Positions 55,661-64,000 of a stretch of DNA of 64,000 nt are shown piece by piece (the first letter of the stretch is position 1; every line of letters begins with the position of its first letter). The notes beneath the pieces are model-generated. The model did not search any database. It saw only the letters and a program-made list of their open reading frames with translations, and had not been told where the DNA came from. Source of the DNA: Hyphomicrobiales bacterium (GTDB lineage: Bacteria > Pseudomonadota > Alphaproteobacteria > Rhizobiales > Rhizobiaceae); NCBI GenBank assembly GCA_900466605.1, contig UBMU01000002.1:310001-374000 (forward strand). The letters run 5' to 3'. Made by a program: the position numbers and the translations under genes.

Positions 55661-56695
55661 ATGGAATTGATAATACCGGCCAAGTGGTTGTCATGCTTCC
55701 ATCATATTGATCGACATAACTGGTTTCCCAACGACGCAGGATCTTGCATGCCACGGCGCCACCCCACGACCGCCTTCGGACAATTCGCGGAAGCGATTGC
55801 CCTGAATTCTCATGGCAAGCCGGGACACATCGTGGATACCTTGATCGCGGAGCGTGGACAGAGGATCGTGAAGCATCCGCTCTGGCCGGTCATGCGCCCC
55901 TTCCTTTACACGCTCTTGCGCTACAACAGGGCGGTCAGCTTTGCCAACGATGTTGCGAACATGCCGGGCTTCCAGTGCTTCGAGTACATGAGCAACCTGT
56001 TGAAACTCGACATCAACGTGAGGCATGACGAACGTATCCCTGATACCGGCGGCTTCATCCTCGTCAGCAATCATCCGACAGGTATTGCCGATGGCGTTGC
56101 CGTATTCGATCTCCTGAAGCACAAACGACCCGACATCATGGTGTTCGCAAACCGCGATGCGGTGCGCGTCAATCCGCGTTTTGCCGAGGTCATCATTCCG
56201 GTCGAATGGCGCGAGGAATACAAGAGCAAGCTCAAGACCCGCGAAACGCTGCAGATCACCCATCATGCAGTCAGGGAAGGCAAGGCCACCGTGCTTTTTC
56301 CGTCCGGACGCATCGCCTACTGGGCGAATGGGCGGTTGAACGAGCGTCCGTGGAAAACGTCTGCTGTCGGGCTTGCCCGCAAATACAATCTGCCGATCCT
56401 GCCGGTACATATGGCGGCGCGGAATTCGGGCCTTTTCTATTGGTTTGCGAAGTGGTCGACCGAGCTTCGGGACATGACGGTCTTTCATGAGCTTCTGAAC
56501 AAGCGCGGCGACCGCTTCGATTTCGTGGTTGGCAATCTGATTCCGGTGGAACATCTCGACGGCGATATCAACGAGGTGACCAAGGCACTGGAGGATCACA
56601 CCGTGCATGCTCTTGATGCGGATGGCGACGCGCGATTCCTGCCGCTGGTTCCGTCCGTAGAGCCGCGAATGGCCAGCGCCCATTCAATTCGCTGA
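55661..56695 (+). CDS. PlsC-like lysophospholipid acyltransferase
   Basis: This 344-residue enzyme of the lysophosphatidic acid acyltransferase superfamily has the catalytic motif as NHPTGIADG, that is H-X5-D rather than the usual H-X4-D, as in the COG3176-like branch. Further markers are PVEWREEYKSKLKTRETLQ, VLFPSGRIAYW (block III) and LPILPVHMAARN. It likely acylates a lysolipid at the inner membrane; the acceptor (lysophosphatidate or lyso-ornithine lipid) is open. The start is uncertain: ATG 55661, 55586 or 55748; the last has AGGA seven bases before. Confidence 0.8.
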   Translation: MELIIPAKWLSCFHHIDRHNWFPNDAGSCMPRRHPTTAFGQFAEAIALNSHGKPGHIVDTLIAERGQRIVKHPLWPVMRPFLYTLLRYNRAVSFANDVANMPGFQCFEYMSNLLKLDINVRHDERIPDTGGFILVSNHPTGIADGVAVFDLLKHKRPDIMVFANRDAVRVNPRFAEVIIPVEWREEYKSKLKTRETLQITHHAVREGKATVLFPSGRIAYWANGRLNERPWKTSAVGLARKYNLPILPVHMAARNSGLFYWFAKWSTELRDMTVFHELLNKRGDRFDFVVGNLIPVEHLDGDINEVTKALEDHTVHALDADGDARFLPLVPSVEPRMASAHSIR

Positions 56696-56716
56696 GCCGA
56701 TAGGGTAAAGCGAGAC

Positions 56717-57853
56717 ATGCTGCTCCGCTCGATGTTTGCCCAGAACTACCGGTCCTTGCGATCGATCCGCATGGATCTTTCGGGTATCAACCTCTTCATC
56801 GGCGAGAACGGGGTCGGGAAATCCAATCTATACCGCGCGCTGCAGCTCATCCAGGCGGCGACGCGAGGACGTCTGGCGCATGAGATCGCAGCCGAAGGCG
56901 GGATGTTTTCGGCGCTCTGGTCTGGGCCGCGCCGGGACGCCGACGGACCTTTCCGGATCCGGCTGGAAACCGAGCTTCTCGACGAGGAAAGAGCGATCAC
57001 CTTCCGCTATCGCGTCGAAGCCGGCTTGCGACCACCGCAGGCGGCTGCAGGATTCCCCTTCGAACCACAGATAAAGACAGAGGAGCTTTCGATTGAGACC
57101 GGGACGCGACCGGTCACGATGATGAAGCGCGCAGGCCCCGCCATATCAGTCCGCGGGCCGAGCGGTCGGATGCAGGACTACCCCGAGCAGGCGTTGACCT
57201 CTGAAACGGCAATCGCGCTGCTTGGTGATGCCGGGCATTATCCCGAGATCGGCACGTTTCGGCGTGCGATCGACGGCTGGCGTTTTTTCCATGGCTTCCG
57301 GACGGATCGTCTCTCGCCGCTGCGCGCGCCCTGCCTTGCCGTCGCGGCGCCGCTGCTCGATGAGGATGGCAGCAACATTGCCGCTGTCTTCGCGACGCTG
57401 GTGCATACGCGGGAAGATACGGTTGATCTCGATCGGGCCGTCGCAGCGGCGCTTGGCGGTGCGAAGCTCGTTGTGCCGCTGCCAGAGGAAACGGCGGAGT
57501 TCGGCCTTTCCTTTCCGGAATTCCCGAACCGCGTGTTTCAGCCTCGCGAGCTGTCTGACGGCCAGATCCGTTTTCTGGGGCTTGCGGCCGCGCTGATGTC
57601 CTATCGGCTGCCGCCGCTGATTGCGCTCAACGAACCAGAGGCAAGCCTTCATCCCGACATGCTGCCGCCATTGGCGGACATGATTGCGGATGCGGCCCGC
57701 AGCAGCCAGATCTGGATTGTTACGCATTCGGAAGCGCTGGCCGCTGCCGTGCGCGATAAATGCGGCGCCCGTGCCCGCCGTGTGGTGCGACAGGACGGCG
57801 CCACCTGGATTGAGGGCATGCGGCTGACTGGCGTGATCGATGACGACGAGTAA
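56717..57853 (+). CDS. Stand-alone AAA ATPase (COG4637, RecF/SMC-like head)
   Basis: This 378-residue ABC-type ATPase of the AAA_21 kind begins MLLRSMFAQNYRSLRSIRMD, with Walker A GENGVGKSN (residues 29-37), the signature region RELSDGQIRFLGLAAAL and Walker B LIALNEPEASLHPDML, and the switch His in TTTHSEAL-like IVTHSEALAA. It lacks the coiled coil of SMC/RecF and the TOPRIM domain of OLD nucleases. The role is unknown. It follows the acyltransferase gene after 21 bases and precedes priA after 60 bases, so co-transcription is plausible. Confidence 0.85.
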   Translation: MLLRSMFAQNYRSLRSIRMDLSGINLFIGENGVGKSNLYRALQLIQAATRGRLAHEIAAEGGMFSALWSGPRRDADGPFRIRLETELLDEERAITFRYRVEAGLRPPQAAAGFPFEPQIKTEELSIETGTRPVTMMKRAGPAISVRGPSGRMQDYPEQALTSETAIALLGDAGHYPEIGTFRRAIDGWRFFHGFRTDRLSPLRAPCLAVAAPLLDEDGSNIAAVFATLVHTREDTVDLDRAVAAALGGAKLVVPLPEETAEFGLSFPEFPNRVFQPRELSDGQIRFLGLAAALMSYRLPPLIALNEPEASLHPDMLPPLADMIADAARSSQIWIVTHSEALAAAVRDKCGARARRVVRQDGATWIEGMRLTGVIDDDE

Positions 57854-57913
57854 GCCGGTGGCGGCAGTCTTGCAGGTTTTCTTTTCGCGCCGATCCGGGC
57901 ATGGTCTCGCCCG

Positions 57914-60130
57914 ATGAGCACAGATTCGTCCGATCTCTTTGGAGCGTTGTTCGAGACGCCGCCGGCAACCCGCACGGTTCCGGTACTCGTTCCCATGCCC
58001 GCACCGAAGCCCTACTCCTATGCGGTGCCGGAGGGCATGGCGGTCGAGCCGGGTTCGGTCGTACAGGTGCCGCTCGGTCCACGGCAGGTGATCGGCGTCG
58101 TCTGGGACGGGGGAGAGGACGGTGTCGATCCAAAGAAGCTCAGGCCGATCAGCCATGTCTTCGATTGCCCGCCGCTGACAAAGGAGATGCGCGACTTCAT
58201 CGACTGGGTGGCGAGCTATACGCTGTCGCCGCCCGGGCTTGTCGCGCGGATGGCGCTGCGTGCGCCGAATGCCTTCGAGCCGGAGCCGATGGTCGAGGGG
58301 CTACGCTTCGTTGGCGGCGAGCCGGAAAGGATGACGCCGGCGCGCGCTCGTGTGCTCGATATCGCCGGCGGCGGTCTTTCATGGACGCGAAGTGGACTTG
58401 CCCATGCCGCCGGTGTCTCGACAAGCGTCGTCGACGGTCTGGTCAGTCAAGGGATTTTCGAGACCGTGTTTCTGCCGCCGCCGCCGGTGGTTGCAAGGCC
58501 CGATCCGGATTTCGTGGCAGCACGGCTCGAAGGTCCGCAGCGGGATGCGGCAGACGAGATTCTGGCTGAGGTCCGAACGGGCGAGTTTTCAGTATCGCTG
58601 ATCGATGGCGTCACGGGTTCGGGCAAGACGGAAGTCTATTTCGAGGCCATTGCCGAAACGCTGAAGCGTGGCAAGCAGGTGTTGATCCTGCTGCCGGAGA
58701 TCGCACTGACGGCGAGTTTTCTCGAGCGCTTTCAGGATCGTTTCGGTGCCAAGCCGGCCGAATGGCATTCCGATCTCGCACCGCGCACCCGGGAAAAGGT
58801 CTGGCGCCAGGCCGTTACCGGCGAGGTACGCGTCGTTGCCGGCGCGCGCTCGGCGCTGTTCCTGCCGTTCGAGGATCTTGGCCTCATCATCGTCGATGAA
58901 GAGCATGATCCGGCTTACAAGCAGGAAGACCGCGTCTATTACAACGCACGCGACATGGCGGTCGTTCGCGCTCGCATTGGTGATTTCCCGGTGGTTCTCG
59001 TTTCTGCGACACCCTCGGTCGAAAGTCAGGTCAATGGCCAGAGTGGGCGTTACACCACCATTCACATGCCGACCCGCTTCGGCGATGCGGCGTTGCCGGA
59101 TCTGCATCTGGTCGACATGCGCCGTCATGCGCCCGAACGGGGCGGCTTTCTCTCGCCCGTCCTCATTCGCGCAATCGGCAAGACGGTCGAGAAGCAGCAG
59201 CAGGCGCTGCTTTTCCTCAATCGGCGAGGCTACGCGCCATTGACGCTCTGCCGCGTCTGCGGGCATCGCTTCCAGTGCCCGCAGTGTTCCAGCTGGCTCG
59301 TCGAACACCGTTTCAAGAGACAGTTGCAGTGCCATCAGTGCGGCCATGCGGAACGCACACCGGAAGCCTGCCCGGAATGTGGCACGCTCGATCACCTCGT
59401 GGCCTGCGGGCCTGGCGTCGAGCGCATCGCTGAAGAGGTGGAGCGCCATTTCCCGGAGGCGCGAACGATCGTGCTCTCGTCCGACATGCTCGGTGGCGTC
59501 AAGCGTCTGCGGCTCGAGCTCGAGGCCATTGCGAAAGGCGAGGCCGATATCGTCATCGGTACGCAGCTCGTCGCCAAGGGGCATAACTTCCCGCTGATGA
59601 CGCTGGTCGGCATCATCGACTCCGATCTCGGCCTTGCCAATGGTGATCCGCGCGCCGCCGAACGCACCTTCCAGCTGCTGTCGCAGGTGACCGGCCGCGC
59701 CGGTCGTACCGGCCTGAAGAGCCATGGCCTGCTGCAGACCTACCAGCCGCAGCATCCCGTCATGCAAGCGATTGTCTCAGGCGATGCCAGCGCCTTCTAC
59801 GAGCGCGAGATTGCCGAGCGCGAGCGTGCCATTCTGCCGCCGTTCGGACGTCTGGCATCGATTATCGTCTCGGCGGAAACGCGCCATGATGCGGAAAATC
59901 ATGCCCGCGGCATTCGAAACGCCGCACCCAATGTCTCCGGCATCTCAGTGCTCGGACCCGCAGAAGCGCCGCTTGCGCTGGTGCGCGGTCGACACCGCTT
60001 CAGGCTTCTCGTGCATGGGCGGCGAAACTCCGACATGCAGGCGTTTCTCAGGGCCATGCTTGCGCAGGCGCCCAAGGAACGCGGCTCGGTGCATGTACAG
60101 CTCGACGTGGACCCGCAAAGCTTCCTGTAG
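57914..60130 (+). CDS. priA: Primosomal protein N' (PriA), replication restart helicase
   Basis: This 738-residue superfamily 2 helicase restarts stalled replication forks. Residues 1-200 hold the DNA-binding domains; Walker A is GVTGSGKT (residues 232-239); Walker B is DEEH (IIVDEEHDPAYKQED); paired zinc-binding cysteines lie in CRVCGHRFQCPQCSSW and CHQCGHAERTPEACPECG; the C-terminal helicase motifs VIGTQLVAKGHNFPLMT and QVTGRAGRTG are intact. ATG 57914 is taken. It lies next to the atp operon, as in other rhizobia. Confidence 0.96.
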   Translation: MSTDSSDLFGALFETPPATRTVPVLVPMPAPKPYSYAVPEGMAVEPGSVVQVPLGPRQVIGVVWDGGEDGVDPKKLRPISHVFDCPPLTKEMRDFIDWVASYTLSPPGLVARMALRAPNAFEPEPMVEGLRFVGGEPERMTPARARVLDIAGGGLSWTRSGLAHAAGVSTSVVDGLVSQGIFETVFLPPPPVVARPDPDFVAARLEGPQRDAADEILAEVRTGEFSVSLIDGVTGSGKTEVYFEAIAETLKRGKQVLILLPEIALTASFLERFQDRFGAKPAEWHSDLAPRTREKVWRQAVTGEVRVVAGARSALFLPFEDLGLIIVDEEHDPAYKQEDRVYYNARDMAVVRARIGDFPVVLVSATPSVESQVNGQSGRYTTIHMPTRFGDAALPDLHLVDMRRHAPERGGFLSPVLIRAIGKTVEKQQQALLFLNRRGYAPLTLCRVCGHRFQCPQCSSWLVEHRFKRQLQCHQCGHAERTPEACPECGTLDHLVACGPGVERIAEEVERHFPEARTIVLSSDMLGGVKRLRLELEAIAKGEADIVIGTQLVAKGHNFPLMTLVGIIDSDLGLANGDPRAAERTFQLLSQVTGRAGRTGLKSHGLLQTYQPQHPVMQAIVSGDASAFYEREIAERERAILPPFGRLASIIVSAETRHDAENHARGIRNAAPNVSGISVLGPAEAPLALVRGRHRFRLLVHGRRNSDMQAFLRAMLAQAPKERGSVHVQLDVDPQSFL

Positions 60131-60207
60131 ATCGCTTTCCGACGGGCTTTTGCCGGGCACGCCAATCATGGCATAAGGACGGCGAAACAAGGGATTCGGG
60201 GTCGGTC

Positions 60208-60597
60208 ATGGACTTTTATTTTCCAACGGAACTGGGCGAACAGCTCGCTTTCGCAGCTGCCGCATTCACGGCGCTAGCGGGTTTTGTCATCATGTTTGCG
60301 CCCGGCTATGCGATGCGGCTGTTTGGCCTGATGCCGCGCGAGGGCCGGCGCGACAGTTATGCGGAGCAGCGATCCGTCGGCGGCTTCTATCTCGGTTTCG
60401 GCCTGTCTGCCATCATGCTGGCGCAGGACTGGACCTACATGGCGCTCGGCGCGTCCTTTGCCATGGCCGCATTTGCCCGGATCATCTCGCTCCTCTCAGA
60501 TAAGGGGAGCACGATTCTCAACTATTTACTTCTGGTTGTACAAATCGTTCTGGCGGCGCTTCCGCTCGCCTATGTGTTCGGTTTCTTTTCCGCCTGA
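60208..60597 (+). CDS. Small four-helix membrane protein (DUF4345-like)
   Basis: I do not firmly recognise this 129-residue protein. Four hydrophobic segments are clear (residues ~12-34, ~58-72, ~78-93 and ~102-127) with a short basic loop (LMPREGRRDSYAEQR). The pattern SVGGFYLGFGLSAIMLAQD resembles DUF4345-type proteins. It is an inner-membrane protein. It lies between priA and atpH and faces the same way. Its function is unknown. Confidence 0.7.
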   Translation: MDFYFPTELGEQLAFAAAAFTALAGFVIMFAPGYAMRLFGLMPREGRRDSYAEQRSVGGFYLGFGLSAIMLAQDWTYMALGASFAMAAFARIISLLSDKGSTILNYLLLVVQIVLAALPLAYVFGFFSA

Positions 60598-60857
60598 GTT
60601 GAGCGGATATATCAAGCGCCGGGCTCTTTATTGCCGCGCTTCTCGCATTTTTGCGAGAGAAATCGATGGGAAAGGCGTATTCGGGCGTTACGCGTGTTGC
60701 GAGTCCCGATATCCTATGTTAGACGGACCCCGAATTTCGGAAGAAGCAAGAGGCTTCTCTTGCGATTTCTGGGGGAAATCATAACGAATTCAAGATTATA
60801 GGTCAGGCGCCCGCCGCGGACCGGATTCTTGGGTTGAAATCAGGGAAATTTGGGCCA
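60598..60857. other. 260-bp gap upstream of atpH
   Basis: It contains a perfect 7-bp hairpin TCTCGCA-TTTT-TGCGAGA (60641-60658) without a T run, and no RNA gene. The atpHAGD promoter must lie here; a convincing -35/-10 pair was not found. Confidence 0.45.
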
Positions 60858-61418
60858 GTGGCAGACACATCCCAGCTTACTTCTGGTGTTGCAGAGCGCT
60901 ATGCCTCGTCTTTGTTCGAGCTGGCGCTTGAGCAGGGCGCAGTCGAAAGCGTCACCAAGGACCTCGAGCAGTTCCAGGCGATGATGGACGAGAGCGACGA
61001 CCTGAAGCGTTTCGTTTCGAGCCCTGTTTTCTCGGCTGAAGATCAGCTGAAGGCAATCATTGCCATCAGCGAGAAGGCCGGCATCAGTGGATTTTTCGCA
61101 AACTTCCTGAAGGTCGTGGCGCGTAACCGCCGCCTCTTTGCCCTCCCGGGCATGATCAAAGCCTTCCGCATCATCGCTGCCAATCAGCGTGGCGAAATTA
61201 CTGCTGAGGTTGCCTCGGCACATGCGCTCACCGCAGCGCAGGAAACCGAATTGAAGGCGGCGCTGAAGGGCGTCACCGGCAAAGACGTGGCGATTGCCGT
61301 CACGGTTGATCCGTCAATTCTTGGTGGTCTGATCGTGAAGGTCGGGTCCCGTCAGATTGATACGTCTCTTCGTACCAAACTCTCTACCCTTAAGCTTGCA
61401 TTGAAAGAGGTCGGCTGA
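60858..61418 (+). CDS. atpH: ATP synthase F1 subunit delta
   Basis: This 186-residue stalk protein links F1 to the peripheral b subunits. It has the N-terminal helical bundle [20 protein letters not shown] and the C-terminal [22 protein letters not shown] block. The start is GTG 60858 ([10 protein letters not shown]), preceded by AGGGA at 60842-60846; an upstream TTG at 60834 is less likely. Its stop overlaps the atpA start (TGATG). Alphaproteobacteria keep F1 genes apart from F0 genes, as here. Confidence 0.96.
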   Translation: MADTSQLTSGVAERYASSLFELALEQGAVESVTKDLEQFQAMMDESDDLKRFVSSPVFSAEDQLKAIIAISEKAGISGFFANFLKVVARNRRLFALPGMIKAFRIIAANQRGEITAEVASAHALTAAQETELKAALKGVTGKDVAIAVTVDPSILGGLIVKVGSRQIDTSLRTKLSTLKLALKEVG

Positions 61419-62947
61419 TGGATATCCGCGCTGCGGAAATTTCCGCAATTCTCAAAGACCAGATCAAAAACTTCGGTAAAGAGGCAGAAGTCTCGGAAGT
61501 CGGTCAGGTTCTCTCCGTCGGTGACGGTATCGCTCGCGTTTACGGTCTGGACAATGTTCAGGCAGGCGAAATGGTCGAGTTCCCCGGTGGCATCCGTGGT
61601 ATGGCGCTGAACCTGGAATCTGACAACGTCGGTGTTGTTATCTTCGGTTCGGACCGCGACATCAAGGAAGGCGACACCGTCAAGCGGACCGGCGCCATCG
61701 TTGACGTTCCGGTTGGTCCGGAGCTTCTCGGCCGTGTTGTCGACGCTCTCGGCAACCCGATCGACGGCAAGGGCCCGATCAACTCGACCCGCCGTGCGCG
61801 CGTCGACGTCAAGGCTCCTGGCATCATTCCGCGTAAGTCGGTTCATGAGCCGATGTCGACCGGCCTCAAGGCTATCGACGCGCTCATCCCGGTCGGTCGT
61901 GGCCAGCGCGAGCTCGTCATCGGCGACCGCCAGACCGGCAAGACCGCGATTATTCTCGACGCGATCCTGAACCAGAAGGCGATCCACGACAACGGTCCGG
62001 ACAGCGAGAAGCTGTTCTGCGTCTACGTCGCTATCGGCCAGAAGCGTTCGACCGTTGCTCAGTTCGTGAAGGTTCTCGAAGAACGCGGCGCAATGAAGTA
62101 CTCGATCGTCGTTGCCGCAACGGCTTCCGATCCGGCTCCGATGCAGTACCTGGCGCCGTTCGCCGGCTGCACGATGGGCGAATACTTCCGCGACAACGGT
62201 CAGCACGCGCTGATCGGCTACGACGACCTGTCCAAGCAGGCTGTCGCTTACCGCCAGATGTCGCTGCTGCTGCGCCGCCCGCCGGGCCGCGAAGCTTACC
62301 CGGGCGACGTTTTCTACCTGCATTCGCGCCTCCTCGAGCGCGCTGCAAAGCTCTCCGACGAAAAGGGCGCTGGCTCTCTGACGGCTCTGCCTGTCATCGA
62401 AACCCAGGGCAACGACGTTTCGGCGTTCATTCCGACCAACGTGATCTCGATCACCGACGGCCAGATCTTCCTCGAAACCGACCTGTTCTATCAGGGCATT
62501 CGTCCAGCGGTTAACGTCGGTCTGTCGGTTTCGCGCGTTGGTTCCGCCGCTCAGATCAAGGCGATGAAGCAGGTTGCTGGCTCGATCAAGGGCGAACTCG
62601 CCCAGTATCGCGAAATGGCCGCCTTCGCTCAGTTCGGCTCCGACCTCGATGCCTCGACGCAGCGCCTGCTGAACCGCGGTGCACGCTTGACCGAACTCCT
62701 GAAGCAGCCGCAGTTCTCGCCGCTGAAGACGGAAGAGCAGGTTGCGGTGATCTTCGCCGGCGTCAACGGCTACCTCGACAAGATCCCGGTCGCACAGGTC
62801 GGCAAGTTCGAACAGGGCCTTCTGTCGTACCTTCGTTCTGAAGGCTCGGCTATCCTCGACACGATCCGCACGGACAAGGCAATCAGCGACGATACGAAGG
62901 GCAAGCTCACGGCTGCCGTCGATAGCTTCGCGAAGTCCTTCGCCTAA
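61418..62947 (+). CDS. atpA: ATP synthase F1 subunit alpha
   Basis: This 509-residue subunit carries the non-catalytic nucleotide site. Walker A is GDRQTGKTA; other markers are [20 protein letters not shown] (N-terminal barrel), [20 protein letters not shown] and the C-terminal family block around [20 protein letters not shown]. It starts one base inside the atpH stop (overlap TGATG). Complete and typical in length. The gamma gene follows after 24 bases. Confidence 0.98.
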   Translation: MDIRAAEISAILKDQIKNFGKEAEVSEVGQVLSVGDGIARVYGLDNVQAGEMVEFPGGIRGMALNLESDNVGVVIFGSDRDIKEGDTVKRTGAIVDVPVGPELLGRVVDALGNPIDGKGPINSTRRARVDVKAPGIIPRKSVHEPMSTGLKAIDALIPVGRGQRELVIGDRQTGKTAIILDAILNQKAIHDNGPDSEKLFCVYVAIGQKRSTVAQFVKVLEERGAMKYSIVVAATASDPAPMQYLAPFAGCTMGEYFRDNGQHALIGYDDLSKQAVAYRQMSLLLRRPPGREAYPGDVFYLHSRLLERAAKLSDEKGAGSLTALPVIETQGNDVSAFIPTNVISITDGQIFLETDLFYQGIRPAVNVGLSVSRVGSAAQIKAMKQVAGSIKGELAQYREMAAFAQFGSDLDASTQRLLNRGARLTELLKQPQFSPLKTEEQVAVIFAGVNGYLDKIPVAQVGKFEQGLLSYLRSEGSAILDTIRTDKAISDDTKGKLTAAVDSFAKSFA

Positions 62948-62971
62948 TCGGACCCAAAGGACGGATAACGG

Positions 62972-63856
62972 ATGCCTTCACTTAAGGATCTGAAAAACCG
63001 GATCGCCTCCGTCAAGGCGACGCAGAAGATCACCAAGGCGATGAAAATGGTCGCCGCGGCGAAGCTTCGGCGTGCCCAGGAGGCGGCCGAGGCCGCCCGT
63101 CCGTACTCGCAGCGCATGGGTGCCGTTCTGGCAAACATCGCCGGTGCGATGACGGACGCGGACGGTGCGCCAGCGCTGATGACCGGCACCGGCAAGGACC
63201 AGGTTCACTTGCTGGTCGTCTGCACTGCCGAACGTGGCCTGTGCGGCGGCTTCAACTCGCAAATCTCGCGTTTCGCGCGGGATCACGCTCGCAAGCTCAT
63301 TGCTGAAGGCAAGACGGTCAAGTTCTTCACCGTCGGCAAGAAGGGTTACGACGTCCTGCGTCGTGAATTCGCTTCGCTCATCGCCGAGCGCAAGGAATTG
63401 CGCGAGGTGAAGAAGGTCGGCTTCGAGAATGCGGATCAGATCGGCAAGCGCATCATCGAGATGTTCGAAGCCGGCGAGTTCGACGTCTGCACGTTGTTCT
63501 ATTCCGAATTCAAGTCGGTGATCTCGCAGGTTCCGACGGCACAGCAGCTCATCCCGGCATCGGCCCCCGCGGCAGTTGTCCAGGATGCGGAGCATGCCGG
63601 CGCAGTCTACGAATACGAGCCGGATCCGGCATCGATCCTCGAGGATCTGATTCCGCGCAACATCTCGGTCCAGATCTTCCGCGCGCTCCTTGAGAACGTC
63701 GCTGGTGAGATGGGCGCCAAGATGAGCGCCATGGACAATGCAACGCGCAACGCTGGTGAAATGATCAACAAGCTGACGCTTTCCTATAATCGTCAGCGCC
63801 AGGCTCAGATCACCAAGGAACTCATTGAAATCATTTCGGGCGCGGAAGCGCTCTGA
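62972..63856 (+). CDS. atpG: ATP synthase F1 subunit gamma
   Basis: This 294-residue rotor shaft protein has the N-terminal coiled-coil start [40 protein letters not shown] and the C-terminal [20 protein letters not shown] with the family signature. ATG 62972 follows a purine-rich AAAGGACGG. It couples proton-driven rotation of the c-ring to the catalytic beta subunits. The beta gene starts 23 bases after its stop. Confidence 0.97.
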   Translation: MPSLKDLKNRIASVKATQKITKAMKMVAAAKLRRAQEAAEAARPYSQRMGAVLANIAGAMTDADGAPALMTGTGKDQVHLLVVCTAERGLCGGFNSQISRFARDHARKLIAEGKTVKFFTVGKKGYDVLRREFASLIAERKELREVKKVGFENADQIGKRIIEMFEAGEFDVCTLFYSEFKSVISQVPTAQQLIPASAPAAVVQDAEHAGAVYEYEPDPASILEDLIPRNISVQIFRALLENVAGEMGAKMSAMDNATRNAGEMINKLTLSYNRQRQAQITKELIEIISGAEAL

Positions 63857-63879
63857 GGTTAGGGAAAGAGGGTAAGAAG

Positions 63880-64000
63880 ATGGCTAAGGCAGCTACCCCC
63901 AAGAAGGCCGCGGCAGGCTCCGCCGGCAAGGTTACGCAGGTTATCGGCGCCGTCGTGGACGTTGCTTTCGAAGGCGAACTGCCGGCGATCTTGAACGCGC
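63880..64000 (+). CDS. atpD: ATP synthase F1 subunit beta, 5' part only
   Basis: Only the first 40 codons are in the window. They read [20 protein letters not shown] followed by [20 protein letters not shown], the start of AtpD with the extra Ala/Lys-rich N-terminus seen in rhizobia. AGGGAAAGAGGG precedes the start. The catalytic Walker A region lies beyond the right edge. Confidence 0.95.
   Translation, partial: MAKAATPKKAAAGSAGKVTQVIGAVVDVAFEGELPAILNA

Noticed and set aside
56717..57853. Anti-phage OLD-type or Septu-like defence ATPase
   Set aside because: No TOPRIM, HNH or other effector is adjacent, and neighbours are housekeeping genes.
60641..60658. Perfect hairpin TCTCGCA-TTTT-TGCGAGA as a terminator
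   Set aside because: It is not followed by a T run on either strand and no gene ends close before it other than at 60597.

Overview
The window reads as a chromosomal housekeeping segment of an alphaproteobacterium of the order Rhizobiales, most likely family Rhizobiaceae (Rhizobium/Agrobacterium/Sinorhizobium group). The grounds are the high G+C with strong third-position bias, the order mdh-sucC-sucD-sucA-sucB-lpdA, the cluster hemC-hemD-mitofilin-like-hemY divergent from tsaD-gpsA, an Omp19-type lipoprotein next to zapE, and a separate F1 ATP synthase operon (atpH-A-G-D) next to priA. I found no rRNA, tRNA, CRISPR, insertion sequence, prophage or clear pseudogene.

Layout. 1-2.6 kb: a substrate-binding protein (cut at the left edge), permease and ATPase of one ABC importer. 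2.7-4.3 kb: a YCII/DGPF protein translationally coupled to an ECF sigma factor with a long C-terminal extension. 4.3-9.4 kb: LysE exporters, a short-chain dehydrogenase, argG and a Bcr-type drug exporter. 9.4-12.1 kb: an unknown protein and an M3 metallopeptidase. 12.2-16 kb: an FbpABC-like importer. 16-20.4 kb: Tat-exported PhoD, typA and a GNAT. 20.5-23.8 kb: an unusual adenylation/carrier/membrane-acyltransferase fusion, then pyrophosphatase. 23.8-27.7 kb: yggU-yggT, an MFS exporter, a RidA protein, a glutamine amidotransferase and a TerB protein. 27.7-35.8 kb: the heme cluster, divergent from tsaD-gpsA-yciI-EVE-methyltransferase. 35.8-40 kb: a small secreted protein, then sdhCDAB. 40.2-53.5 kb: omp19, zapE and the malate dehydrogenase/succinyl-CoA synthetase/2-oxoglutarate dehydrogenase genes. 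53.5-60.6 kb: TraB/GumN, xerC, a PlsC-like acyltransferase, an AAA ATPase, priA and a small membrane protein. 60.9-64 kb: F1 ATP synthase, cut inside atpD.

Together the right two thirds encode much of the second half of the TCA cycle (2-oxoglutarate dehydrogenase, succinyl-CoA synthetase, succinate dehydrogenase, malate dehydrogenase) and the catalytic head of ATP synthase. Accessory genes (YCII proteins, LysE exporters, SDRs) are threaded between them.

The items most worth a second look are: the 883-residue adenylation-carrier-acyltransferase-3 fusion (20520-23171); the sucD-sucA leader, with four successive hairpins, the Shine-Dalgarno separated from sucA by a hairpin, and an AUG-UAA start-stop in between; three intergenic TTAA-N7-TTAA sites of CtrA type; and an intrinsic terminator that ends one base before the start codon of an ABC ATPase gene. 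All functional statements come from reading the sequence and from family knowledge; no database search was run.
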